In this document: piece after piece, positions 1 through 6,820 of the stretch
Layout: each line of letters starts with the position of its first letter
How positions within the stretch are numbered: the stretch's first letter is position 1
NCBI GenBank assembly: GCA_020024255.1
Contig: JAHHTX010000074.1
Coordinates: forward strand, 1-9,685
From: Anaerotignum sp.
GTDB lineage: Bacteria > Bacillota > Clostridia > Lachnospirales > Anaerotignaceae
Direction: 5' to 3'
DNA length: 9,685 nucleotides
Notes under the pieces: model-generated
What the model saw: only the letters and a program-made list of their open reading frames with translations
What the model was told of the DNA's origin: nothing
The model's database searches: none
Made by a program: the position numbers and the translations under genes

Positions 1-6
1 TGAGGA

Positions 7-51
7 AAAGCAGAAGTTTCAAGGCTTTTTTGCCGTTGGAACTTCTGCTTT
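7..51. terminator. Long inverted repeat, possible terminator
   Basis: The arms at 7-22 and 36-51 pair over 16 positions with one G-U wobble. A short GGC/GCC stem (23-25 with 32-34) lies inside, around a run of six T. Only short T-rich tails follow on either strand, so a rho-independent terminator is plausible but not textbook. It could end an unseen plus-strand gene to the left, or be the last of three hairpins downstream of the EF-G2 gene on the minus strand. Confidence 0.5.
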
Positions 52-68
52 ATCCCTCTGTCTGCTCA

Positions 69-97
69 TCAAAGCCTTGCATGAAATGAGGCTTTGA
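69..97. repeat. Inverted repeat, 8-bp arms
   Basis: TCAAAGCC at 69-76 is matched perfectly by GGCTTTGA at 90-97 around a 13-base loop. It is the middle of three hairpins in the 149 bases beyond the EF-G2 stop. No T-run follows, so it is unlikely to end transcription alone. It may protect the 3' end of the mRNA or help adjacent hairpins fold. Confidence 0.45.
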
Positions 98-98
98 C

Positions 99-126
99 GA
101 ATGGGGCAACTTTCGTTGCCCCATTC
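99..126 (-). terminator. Strong hairpin downstream of the EF-G2 gene
   Basis: A perfect 12-bp stem (99-110 with 115-126) carries a 4-base loop. Read on the minus strand the loop is GAAA, a stable GNRA-type tetraloop. It starts 23 bases after the EF-G2 stop codon at 150. No U-tract follows, so it is either an imperfect terminator working with the next two hairpins or a 3'-end stabiliser of the EF-G2 mRNA. Confidence 0.5.
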
Positions 127-149
127 ATCAATAAATTTATTATATTGTT

Positions 150-2225
150 TTATTTGCTGTTTTTTGCTCTCTCTTCAATAATACGTTTCTGAATTTCCGC
201 AGGTGCTTCTTCATAGCGTTCAAAATGGTGTCTGTAATCCCCACGGCTCTGTGTCATAGAACGCAGGTCTGTTGCATATTTCTGCATTTCGGAAGTAGGA
301 ACTTCTGCCACAATACACTTCTTGTTGCCAACTGCGTCCATACTCAAGATACGTCCACGACGTTTTGTAATATCACCCATAATATCGCCCATGTATTTTT
401 CCGGAATCAATACTTGCACAGATTCAATGGGTTCCAAGATTGTCGGTTTAGCCTGAGGAATCCCCTCTTTAAAAGCTGCGGAAGTTGCCATCTTGAATGC
501 CATTTCAGAGGAATCTACAGGGTGATAAGAACCATCGGTCAACGTTGCTTTCAAGCCTACAACGGGGTATCCTGCCAAAACACCGCTCTGTACACATTCC
601 TGCAAGCCTTTTTCTACTGCAGGGAAATACTGTTTGGGCACAGAACCACCAAATACTCTTTCCTCAAATACAACAGGCACTGTCATATCGCCACTTGGCT
701 CAAATTCCATAACAACATCGCCAAACTGCCCATGACCACCGGACTGTTTCTTATATTTTCCTCTTACAGATGCTTTTGCCTTGATGGTTTCTCGATAAGG
801 GATAATGGGTGCAAGCAGTTCCACATCAATTTTATACTTTGTTTTTAGTTTATTTACCATAATATCCAGCTGCTGTTCACCAATACCATAAATCAATGTC
901 TGTTTTGTTTCTTTGTTGACTTCCAGTTTGATTGTAGGGTCTTCTTCCCGAATCTTCGCAAGTGCAGAGGACAGTTTATCTTCGTCGCCTTTTCCTTTTG
1001 GCTGAATTGCCCTGCAATAAACGGATTCTGGCAAAGTAATTTTGGGAAGAACAATGTTTGCATCTTTTAAGGACAATGTATCCTGTGTAGATGTATTGGA
1101 TAGTTTTGCCAATGCACCGATATCTCCGGAGTGAAGTTCATCCACTTCAATTTGTTCCTTACCCCGAACCACATAAAGATGTCCAACTTTTTCTACAGTA
1201 TCTTTTTCTTCATTGTATACACTCATGCCGTTTGTCAGCTTACCTGTCATAACTCTAAACAGATTCAAACGACCAATATAAGGGTCTGCAATGGTTTTAA
1301 ATACATAGGCAGAGAATCTTTCATCATCAGTACTGCAATATACAACATCATTGCCATCATGGAATGCATGGAAATTTTTTCTTGCTTCATTTGCGGGAGG
1401 TGTAAAGCGAACAATGGTATTCAAAAGAAGTTTTACACCATAACCAAGTGTTGCAGAACCACACAGTACAGGTGCAATATTTCTTGCAGAAATGCCGTAC
1501 AACAAACCATCATAAATTTCTTCTTCTGTCAGTTCTATATCATTAAAGAATTTTTCCATAAGTTCGTCGCTGCTTTCTGCTGCAACTTCTACAATCATGG
1601 AACGCAGAACTTCTACCTCATCTTTTTTGTCTTCAGGTATCTCACAAGGCTGCAGTCTTCCGTCTACTTTCTTTCTTGCATCTCTTTTAATCAGATTGAT
1701 AAACCCGATAAATTTTCCATTTTCATCGTTAAAGGGAATTTCAAGGGGGGCAACAGCTTTGCCAAATTTCACTCTCATATCAGCCAATGTTTTCTCAAAG
1801 TCTGCATTTTCATCGTCCATCTGGTTGATGAAGAACATTCTGGGCAAATGTGTTTCTTCTGTATATTCCCATGCCTTTTCTGTACCGACTTCCACACCAG
1901 ATTTTGCGGAAACCATAATCAAAGCGGTATCTGCAACATTTACAGCAAGCTTGGATTCTGCTGCAAAGTCAAAATAACCGGGAGTGTCCAAAAAGTTAAT
2001 TTTTGTATCCTGCCATTCTACAGGCAATACAGATGTACTGATTGAAACTTTGCGGCGGATTTCTTCCGAATCAAAGTCACTAACCGTATTTCCGTCATCT
2101 ATTTTGCCAAATCTCTTTGTTGCACCGGAATAAAACAGTGCTGCTTCAACATAAGTTGTTTTACCGGAACCGCTGTGACCCAACAAGACTACGTTTCTCA
2201 CCTGATCTGATTTATAGCTTTTCAT
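150..2225 (-). CDS. fusA2: EF-G2-type elongation factor G-like GTPase
   Basis: A 691-residue translational GTPase with the full EF-G layout: G domain about 1-275, domain II about 300-390, III about 400-475, IV about 476-595, V about 597-680. Motifs seen are the P-loop GHSGSGKT (16-23), DTPGY (80-84), NQMD (134-137) and CGSA near 255. Canonical EF-G has AHIDAGKT, DTPGH and NKMD, so this is the paralogous EF-G2/FusA2 branch, not the main translocase of the str operon. The switch I threonine of RGITI is Ser61, and the switch II catalytic histidine is Tyr84. Domain IV is intact, including GHGQFGDV and the tip sequence DGSYHPVDSSE with His568, so ribosome binding and translocation-like activity remain plausible. 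The start is ATG at 2225 behind AGGGAGG. It is transcribed alone from its own promoter. The family is near certain; the in vivo role is not. Confidence 0.93.
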   Translation of the reverse strand: MKSYKSDQVRNVVLLGHSGSGKTTYVEAALFYSGATKRFGKIDDGNTVSDFDSEEIRRKVSISTSVLPVEWQDTKINFLDTPGYFDFAAESKLAVNVADTALIMVSAKSGVEVGTEKAWEYTEETHLPRMFFINQMDDENADFEKTLADMRVKFGKAVAPLEIPFNDENGKFIGFINLIKRDARKKVDGRLQPCEIPEDKKDEVEVLRSMIVEVAAESSDELMEKFFNDIELTEEEIYDGLLYGISARNIAPVLCGSATLGYGVKLLLNTIVRFTPPANEARKNFHAFHDGNDVVYCSTDDERFSAYVFKTIADPYIGRLNLFRVMTGKLTNGMSVYNEEKDTVEKVGHLYVVRGKEQIEVDELHSGDIGALAKLSNTSTQDTLSLKDANIVLPKITLPESVYCRAIQPKGKGDEDKLSSALAKIREEDPTIKLEVNKETKQTLIYGIGEQQLDIMVNKLKTKYKIDVELLAPIIPYRETIKAKASVRGKYKKQSGGHGQFGDVVMEFEPSGDMTVPVVFEERVFGGSVPKQYFPAVEKGLQECVQSGVLAGYPVVGLKATLTDGSYHPVDSSEMAFKMATSAAFKEGIPQAKPTILEPIESVQVLIPEKYMGDIMGDITKRRGRILSMDAVGNKKCIVAEVPTSEMQKYATDLRSMTQSRGDYRHHFERYEEAPAEIQKRIIEERAKNSK

Positions 2226-2230
2226 ACTAA

Positions 2231-2240
2231 TTACCTCCCT
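2231..2240 (-). promoter_or_regulatory. Ribosome binding site of the EF-G2 gene
   Basis: Minus-strand AGGGAGGTAA lies five bases before the ATG at 2225. It is a near-complete match to the anti-Shine-Dalgarno sequence and fixes the start. Confidence 0.85.
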
Positions 2241-2254
2241 TTGGTATTTAAGAT

Positions 2255-2269
2255 CGGATATTGTATCCG
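2255..2269. promoter_or_regulatory. Small perfect palindrome in the EF-G2 leader
   Basis: CGGATA (2255-2260) and TATCCG (2264-2269) are perfect inverted copies around three bases. The element lies between the predicted transcription start (about 2307) and the ribosome binding site. It could form a 6-bp RNA hairpin in the leader or act as a DNA operator. The sequence does not say which. Confidence 0.35.
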
Positions 2270-2313
2270 TTATTCTTGTGTATACAGTATATAAAAATTA
2301 CACAATATACATT

Positions 2314-2341
2314 ATTATTTATATACTACACTTGTTGTCAA
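2314..2341 (-). promoter_or_regulatory. Sigma-A type promoter of the EF-G2 gene
   Basis: On the minus strand a perfect -35 TTGACA (2341-2336) is followed after 16 bases by -10 AATAAT (2319-2314; five of six). Predicted transcription start is about 2307, giving a leader of about 80 bases. A second in-register AATAAT lies three bases further on. Confidence 0.7.
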
Positions 2342-2481
2342 TTTCCCTTTATTTTTTTAAATATTTTTTCTATTTGTAAAAAATGTGCAGTTTTTATATT
2401 TTATATCTATTTTTATTGTGTATTTTGAAATCATACTTTCCAAACCCAATATCATTGTGTACGAAATTCCATACTCTTTTT

Positions 2482-3030
2482 CTACTGCTCCGGTGATTTC
2501 CATGGCAAACCGAAATATTTTGCAATGGCTTTTGTATATGCTCTGGCAATGGCATCAATATTGTCTTTTATCCAAAGGGCATCTTCCGGATTATCATGGT
2601 AAGCTGTTTCCACCAATACGGCAGGAGCATTGGTTCTACGCAGTTCCCGCAAAGTTGCCGTTGCAATGGTATCCACTTTTTCGGAATCAGGATAAATATC
2701 TTCCATCTCATCTTCTACCAAATCTGCAATTTCTTCTCCATAAGGGCTTTTATAAAAATAGTACACATCTGTTCCTTGTAATTTTCCTGCCAACGATGCA
2801 GGTGCTGCATTGGAATGAATGGCAAAATGCAAATCATAATTACCGGCATTAGAATCAGCAATAGCCTCTCCCAAAGTCATCTCTGGTCGATTCCTGCCCA
2901 CTTCAATACCTGATGCCAAAAGATAAGGCTCCATAGCATCTGCAATAAGATTGGCATACTCTTCCTCTGTTCCGCCATTAACAAATACATTATATTCTTG
3001 TAAAGAAGGACTCAAATAAACACGGGGCAT
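2482..3030 (-). CDS. N-acetylmuramoyl-L-alanine amidase family protein (Amidase_3), cytoplasmic form
   Basis: A 182-residue single-domain protein of the zinc-dependent Amidase_3 family, which cuts the bond between MurNAc and the stem peptide. Recognisable parts are GGTEEEYANLIADAM (19-33, with the usual glutamate ligand near Glu22-Glu24), HFAIHSN (68-74, zinc His72), and VLVETAYHDNPEDA (138-151, catalytic Glu141). The usual first motif DxGHGG is replaced by LSPSLQEYN (6-14), so the first zinc histidine is absent. From memory, a set of about 180-residue clostridial homologues has SPSTQEYN-like sequence here, so this looks like a subfamily trait rather than damage. There is no signal peptide, membrane segment or wall-binding domain. 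The start is ATG at 3030 behind GGGAGGGG; the longer frame to 3141 runs into the upstream terminator. It may act in a mother cell, after lysis, or on recycled muropeptides; this is inference. Confidence 0.85.
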   Translation of the reverse strand: MPRVYLSPSLQEYNVFVNGGTEEEYANLIADAMEPYLLASGIEVGRNRPEMTLGEAIADSNAGNYDLHFAIHSNAAPASLAGKLQGTDVYYFYKSPYGEEIADLVEDEMEDIYPDSEKVDTIATATLRELRRTNAPAVLVETAYHDNPEDALWIKDNIDAIARAYTKAIAKYFGLPWKSPEQ

Positions 3031-3124
3031 ATGCGTCCCCTCCCACCTGATATTCTCTTTTCCTAGATATGAAAAAAAGGAAAAACCGTGTCTGTCCATA
3101 AAGAAAAACGCTGTTTTCCCATAG

Positions 3125-3150
3125 AAAAAAGCCCTTCTCAAAAGAAGGAC
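3125..3150 (-). terminator. Rho-independent terminator of the Na/Pi transporter gene
   Basis: Minus-strand stem 3150-3143 pairs with 3138-3131 (8 bp with one G-U) around a 4-base loop and is followed by six T (3130-3125). It begins 17 bases after the transporter stop codon. It separates transporter and amidase transcription, so the amidase needs read-through or its own promoter in the roughly 95 bases before it. I found no convincing one there. Confidence 0.85.
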
Positions 3151-3167
3151 TTTTTATCTATCTACCT

Positions 3168-4853
3168 TTATTCTTTTGTAAAAGATTCCTTATGATAATT
3201 TTTATCCGGTCTGTGTTCATTCAGTACAACCTGTGCAATATTCATGGCATGGTCAGAAATACGCTCCAAATTGCCTAACATTTCTAAGAAATGAATCCCT
3301 GCATTCACATTGCATTCCGCACTGGAAAGTCTGTTGATATGGCTGACACGCAGTTCCTTTTCCATATCATCTACCTTTTCTTCCAATACGGCTGTCTTTA
3401 ATGCAAAATTGATATCTCCGCTTTCCAAAGCACTGATGGCATTTTGGTAACTAGCAATAACTGTTTTTGTCATACGCTCCAGTTCTTCTTTGGCTTTAGG
3501 TGAAAAATGAATTTCGGCTCGTTCCATTTCCTCTGCCAGTTCTGCAATATTTTCTGCATGGTCACCAACACGTTCCATATCACTGATGGTATTCAAAAGT
3601 GATGTAGTCATCTGATTTTCTCTTTCCCCAATCTGTAAAAAGCACAGTTTGATAAGGTATTCCGAAATACCATCACATACTTTGTCCACAACTTTTTCTC
3701 TCTGTTTCACTTCCGCAATCTTTTCATGATCTCCCTGAATCAAAGCGTCAACTGCACATCTCAAATTGTCGGCAGCAATATGACCAAGACGAATGGATTC
3801 CTGCTTTGCACCTTCTACGGCAAGACTGGGTGTTTCCAGAATACGCTCGTCCAAATGGATAAGCTGACTTTCGTCCACATATTCCACTTCTTCAACTCCG
3901 TTAATTTTCTTTGCCAATTTAATGATGGTGCCAAACAAAGGAATCATCAGTATTGTTGTGCCAATATTGAATGCTGTGTGAATTGCACTGATTTCTGTCT
4001 GCGAGATAATATCAGAACCCATAGCAGGGTTAATGACAGTAAAGTACAGAATTGCCAGAACACTGAATATAAATGTACCCACAATATTAAACATCAGGTG
4101 CATATACCCTACGCATTTTGCTGTTTTCGATGCACCGATACCGCTTAACAATGCCGTGATACAAGTCCCGATATTCTGTCCCATGATAATGTAAACCGCT
4201 GCATTAAAGGGAACCAGTCCGGAAGCCGCCAAAGACAGCAGAATCCCTTGAGATGCAGAAGAACTCTGAATAATGGCAGTCACAAATGCACCTGCAAAAA
4301 TACCAAGGAGCGGGTTTGTTCCTAAAGTAACGAAAAGAGAACGGAACGATTCAGATTCCTGCAAAGGTGCAACGGAAGCAGACATTGTTCCCATTCCAAT
4401 AAACAAGATACCAAAACCAATAATAATAGAAGCAATTTCTTTTTTTCTGTTATTCTTGCCTGTCATAGACAAGATAACTCCGACCATAACTGCCAAAGGC
4501 GCAATGGTTGCAGGACTGAACATCTTCGCCCACTCGGAACTGGATACTAGCCAGCCTGTTACGGTTGTCCCGATATTTGCCCCCATAATCACGCTCATTG
4601 CCTGTGTCAGATCCATCAACCCTGCATTTACAAAACCGACAATCATAACGGTTGTTGCAGAAGAACTTTGCACAATAGCTGTTACCAAAGCACCCAAAGC
4701 AATACCCCTGAGTTTGTTTTGTGTCAATGCCCCTAAAATTGCTTTCATCTTAGAACCGGCGGCATTTTGCAGCCCTTGTGCCATGATATTCATCCCATAT
4801 ATAAAAAGGGCAAGGCCACCGATAAAAGGTATTAACATTTCTGCATAATTCAT
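3168..4853 (-). CDS. Na+/phosphate cotransporter with C-terminal PhoU-like domain
   Basis: A 561-residue inner-membrane protein that probably imports phosphate with sodium. Two copies of the Na/Pi cotransporter repeat are visible: QSSSATT at 62-68 with GANIGTT at 91-97, and QSSSASQ starting at 196 with GQNIGT following. They are embedded in about eight to nine hydrophobic segments up to about residue 310. A soluble PhoU-like helical domain occupies about 340-545, with two metal-binding style motifs, ERVGDHAENI and ERISDHAMNI. This NptA/YjbB-type fusion has the usual length for the family. The start is ATG at 4853, five bases after GGAGG; an in-frame TTG at 4865 overlaps that ribosome binding site and is rejected. 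Its own promoter and terminator make it a single-gene unit. Phosphate control is possible, but I did not identify a Pho box. Confidence 0.92.
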   Translation of the reverse strand: MNYAEMLIPFIGGLALFIYGMNIMAQGLQNAAGSKMKAILGALTQNKLRGIALGALVTAIVQSSSATTVMIVGFVNAGLMDLTQAMSVIMGANIGTTVTGWLVSSSEWAKMFSPATIAPLAVMVGVILSMTGKNNRKKEIASIIIGFGILFIGMGTMSASVAPLQESESFRSLFVTLGTNPLLGIFAGAFVTAIIQSSSASQGILLSLAASGLVPFNAAVYIIMGQNIGTCITALLSGIGASKTAKCVGYMHLMFNIVGTFIFSVLAILYFTVINPAMGSDIISQTEISAIHTAFNIGTTILMIPLFGTIIKLAKKINGVEEVEYVDESQLIHLDERILETPSLAVEGAKQESIRLGHIAADNLRCAVDALIQGDHEKIAEVKQREKVVDKVCDGISEYLIKLCFLQIGERENQMTTSLLNTISDMERVGDHAENIAELAEEMERAEIHFSPKAKEELERMTKTVIASYQNAISALESGDINFALKTAVLEEKVDDMEKELRVSHINRLSSAECNVNAGIHFLEMLGNLERISDHAMNIAQVVLNEHRPDKNYHKESFTKE

Positions 4854-4858
4854 AGTTT

Positions 4859-4863
4859 CCTCC
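4859..4863 (-). promoter_or_regulatory. Ribosome binding site of the transporter gene
   Basis: Minus-strand GGAGG lies five bases before ATG 4853. It overlaps an in-frame TTG at 4865, which decides the start in favour of the ATG. Confidence 0.8.
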
Positions 4864-4911
4864 AATAAATTTTTCTTATATAAATATAACCTTCCTTTAT
4901 ATCACCAAAAC

Positions 4912-4940
4912 ATAATACCACAAACTCCCCTGCCATGCAA
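4912..4940 (-). promoter_or_regulatory. Promoter of the transporter gene (extended -10)
   Basis: On the minus strand, TTGCAT (4940-4935), a 17-base spacer and TATTAT (4917-4912) preceded by TGG form an extended -10 promoter with a weak -35. Predicted transcription start is about 4905, giving a leader of about 52 bases. Confidence 0.6.
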
Positions 4941-4952
4941 TCATATCTTTAC

Positions 4953-5007
4953 AAAAAACCACCGTTTTTGTCATTTTAACCAAAAATTTTTTCTCTGACA
5001 AAAAACG
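4953..5007 (-). terminator. Probable terminator of mnmA
   Basis: The minus-strand arms at 5007-4996 and 4973-4963 match over 11 bp with one bulged T around a 22-base AT-rich loop. A short GTGG and six T (4958-4953) follow. The downstream arm can also pair with a second upstream copy at 5038-5029, giving two competing folds. It lies between the mnmA stop (5045) and the transporter promoter. Confidence 0.55.
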
Positions 5008-5044
5008 CATTTTATGGCACAAAATCACACAAAACGGTATCCTT

Positions 5045-6121
5045 TTAAGAAAGGCTTGTTCCAAGAATAGTGCCGCCGCCTGCCACAAATTCTCCATCAT
5101 AAAGTACCAATGCTTGTCCTGGTGTCACTGCCCTTTGCGGCTCGTCAAAAACACATTCCATGACACCATCTTCCACCGATTGTATTGTACACCATGCAGA
5201 TTGATGACTGTAACGAATTTTTCCAAGAAAACGCATTCCTTTTTCAAAAGAAGCCACTGCCATGGCATTCAAATCTGTCGCATATACAGTACGGCTAAAA
5301 AGCTGTGTATTGTCACAAAGAACAACCTGATTCTTTTTTGCATCCAAATTATGTACATACATAGGTTTTCCAAAAGCAATCCCAAGTCCCTTTCGCTGCC
5401 CAACGGTATAATACATCAATCCTTTATGTCTTCCCAGTATATTACCTTCCAAATCTACAAAATCCCCTGTATTTTGCACTGCATTACGCTGCTCCTGCAA
5501 AAATGCTGTATAATCCCCATCTGGAATAAAACAAATATCCTGACTGTCACTTTTCTTTGCCACAAAGTCATCTATATTTTCCGCAATTTTCCGAATTTCT
5601 TCTTTTTCGTATGTGCCTACAGGCATAATGGTTCTTGCCAGCTGTTCCTGTGTCAAGCGATAGAGGGCATATGTTTGATCTTTCGCTGCCGTCACAGAAT
5701 TGCGAATAGCAAACCTACCTGTTTGGGGATGTTGTTCAATTCTTGCATAATGTCCTGTTGCAATATAGTCTGCACCAATTTCATCGGCATATTGCAAAAG
5801 TGCCTCCCATTTCACATAACGATTACACATAATGCAGGGATTTGGTGTCAAGCCTTCTTCGTAGCTGTCCATAAAATATTCCACTACCTTTTCTCGAAAT
5901 TCCTTCCGAAAATCCAATACATCATAAGAAATCCCCAGCTTTTCAGCCACACGCCTTGCGTCCTGCACGGCAGACAAATTGCCACAGCCCTCCTGCTCTC
6001 CTTTATTCTGCCACATTCCCATGGTAACACCTATAACCTCGTATCCCTGTTTCTGTAAGAGATATGCTGCCGTAGAACTGTCCACGCCTCCCGACATTCC
6101 AATAATCACCTTTTTGTGCAC
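5045..6121 (-). CDS. mnmA: tRNA-specific 2-thiouridylase MnmA
   Basis: This enzyme activates U34 of tRNA-Lys, -Glu and -Gln with ATP and replaces the C2 oxygen with sulfur, giving s2U34. Evidence is the PP-loop GMSGGVDSS, the NPCIMCN motif with the first catalytic cysteine (about residue 96-99), ATGHYAR, DQTYALY, and DSQDICFIP with the second catalytic cysteine (about residue 197). The length of 358 residues is normal. The start is uncertain. GTG at 6121 gives the family-like beginning MHKKVIIGMSGG and lies 12 bases after AGAAAGGA. A TTG at 6133 abuts that same site and would add four residues. It lies close to nifS, whose product type is the usual sulfur source for MnmA in bacteria with a dedicated desulfurase. 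It is transcribed from its own promoter, separate from the nifSU unit. Confidence 0.95.
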   Translation of the reverse strand: MHKKVIIGMSGGVDSSTAAYLLQKQGYEVIGVTMGMWQNKGEQEGCGNLSAVQDARRVAEKLGISYDVLDFRKEFREKVVEYFMDSYEEGLTPNPCIMCNRYVKWEALLQYADEIGADYIATGHYARIEQHPQTGRFAIRNSVTAAKDQTYALYRLTQEQLARTIMPVGTYEKEEIRKIAENIDDFVAKKSDSQDICFIPDGDYTAFLQEQRNAVQNTGDFVDLEGNILGRHKGLMYYTVGQRKGLGIAFGKPMYVHNLDAKKNQVVLCDNTQLFSRTVYATDLNAMAVASFEKGMRFLGKIRYSHQSAWCTIQSVEDGVMECVFDEPQRAVTPGQALVLYDGEFVAGGGTILGTSLS

Positions 6122-6183
6122 TTTTCTATTCAATCCTTTCTAAAAGGTTGCTTTTGCAATCCTATTTTGTATATAAAGTCTGT

Positions 6184-6212
6184 ATTATGGTATCATATTT
6201 TCCTTTGTGCAA
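6184..6212 (-). promoter_or_regulatory. Promoter of mnmA
   Basis: On the minus strand, TTGCAC (6212-6207), a 17-base spacer and CATAAT (6189-6184; five of six) make a good housekeeping promoter. The leader of about 55 bases contains a small TTGC/GCAA hairpin just before the ribosome binding site. This promoter makes mnmA independent of the upstream unknown gene, although read-through is also possible because no terminator is seen between them. Confidence 0.65.
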
Positions 6213-6249
6213 CAACAAAAGACATACTTTTTCCACAACTTCCCTGCTT

Positions 6250-6675
6250 TCAAAAAGGAACAGGCACAAATTCAGTAATATCAATAGTAAAGCCTTTTGG
6301 ATTTATGGGATACTGATAAAACGATAAAAAAATATGGCTGCATTCCTGCTTACTGCACATTTTATACAGAAGGAGAATTCCGTCTTCTTTTTCCACACCA
6401 ATCTCCACTTCAATCCAATCATCTACTGTGCAGGCTTGCACATAGGCAATACCCTTTTGTGGCTGCGGTGCTTGCAGCACAAGAAATTCCTGCTTTTTTG
6501 GTGGTGCGTTAAACATTTCTTCTATACATTCCACCAATTCCTGCTCAATACATTCCCTAATGGTTTTATCCTGCATACTAAGCACAAACACACCCTCATC
6601 ATGTACTGCGGTAAACTGCTGTGTCCCACCAAATAGAGCTTTCTTTTTCCGTTTCCCTTTTTTTCCAAAAAACAT
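6250..6675 (-). CDS. Unrecognised 141-residue protein between nifU and mnmA
   Basis: I do not recognise the family. The protein begins with a strongly basic stretch (residues 5-12, mostly Lys/Arg) that could bind nucleic acid or acidic lipid. An acidic helix-like segment follows (about 36-55), then a proline-rich turn (56-60 and 70-72), then alternating hydrophobic strands to the C-terminus, ending TEFVPVPF. Cysteines are at 42, 50, 82, 107 and 112. There is no signal peptide or membrane segment, so it is probably a soluble, compact alpha/beta protein. The start is ATG at 6675, six bases after GGGGAGG; a longer frame to 6753 crosses the promoter and is rejected. A perfect -10 box lies just upstream. 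Its place inside a sulfur-trafficking locus suggests, but does not show, a link to Fe-S or tRNA thiolation. Confidence 0.75.
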   Translation of the reverse strand: MFFGKKGKRKKKALFGGTQQFTAVHDEGVFVLSMQDKTIRECIEQELVECIEEMFNAPPKKQEFLVLQAPQPQKGIAYVQACTVDDWIEVEIGVEKEDGILLLYKMCSKQECSHIFLSFYQYPINPKGFTIDITEFVPVPF

Positions 6676-6681
6676 ATTTTT

Positions 6682-6688
6682 CCTCCCC
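6682..6688 (-). promoter_or_regulatory. Ribosome binding site of the unknown gene
   Basis: Minus-strand GGGGAGG lies six bases before ATG 6675. It identifies the real start inside a longer open frame. Confidence 0.75.
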
Positions 6689-6702
6689 GACTCTTTTTTT
6701 CC

Positions 6703-6708
6703 ATTATA
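6703..6708 (-). promoter_or_regulatory. -10 box of the unknown gene
   Basis: A perfect minus-strand TATAAT lies 27 bases upstream of the start codon and just beyond the nifU terminator. No good -35 is present (TTTTAT-like at the expected distance), so the promoter may be weak or activator dependent. Confidence 0.5.
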
Positions 6709-6779
6709 CCCCATCTTCTGACACAATAAAATGCTTTTTCGGCAGTTTTCCAAGATTCCTGCCTGCCAAATTTTTGCAC

Positions 6780-6811
6780 AAAAAAAGCCGACACTCCAAA
6801 GGGCATCGGCT
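6780..6811 (-). terminator. Rho-independent terminator of the nifS-nifU operon
   Basis: On the minus strand AGCCGA (6811-6806) pairs with TCGGCT (6791-6786). The stem extends inward with wobble pairs and is followed by seven T (6786-6780). It starts 10 bases after the nifU stop and closes the operon. Confidence 0.85.
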
Positions 6812-6820
6812 CTTAAACAC

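Noticed and set aside
225..2045. Several plus-strand open frames opposite the EF-G2 gene
   Set aside because: They are Cys/His/Phe-rich antisense shadows of a clearly coding minus-strand gene and have no domain resemblance.
3031..3141. N-terminal extension of the amidase (37 extra residues)
   Set aside because: It begins inside the transporter terminator, has no ribosome binding site, and encodes a Phe-rich stretch unlike the family. A strong site precedes ATG 3030.
4897..5100. Minus-strand 67-residue open frame
   Set aside because: It overlaps the end of mnmA, the terminator and the transporter promoter, has no family resemblance and appears to be a chance frame.
6522..6806. Minus-strand 94-residue open frame overlapping the unknown gene
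   Set aside because: It runs in another frame through the nifU terminator and the TATAAT box and lacks a convincing ribosome binding site.
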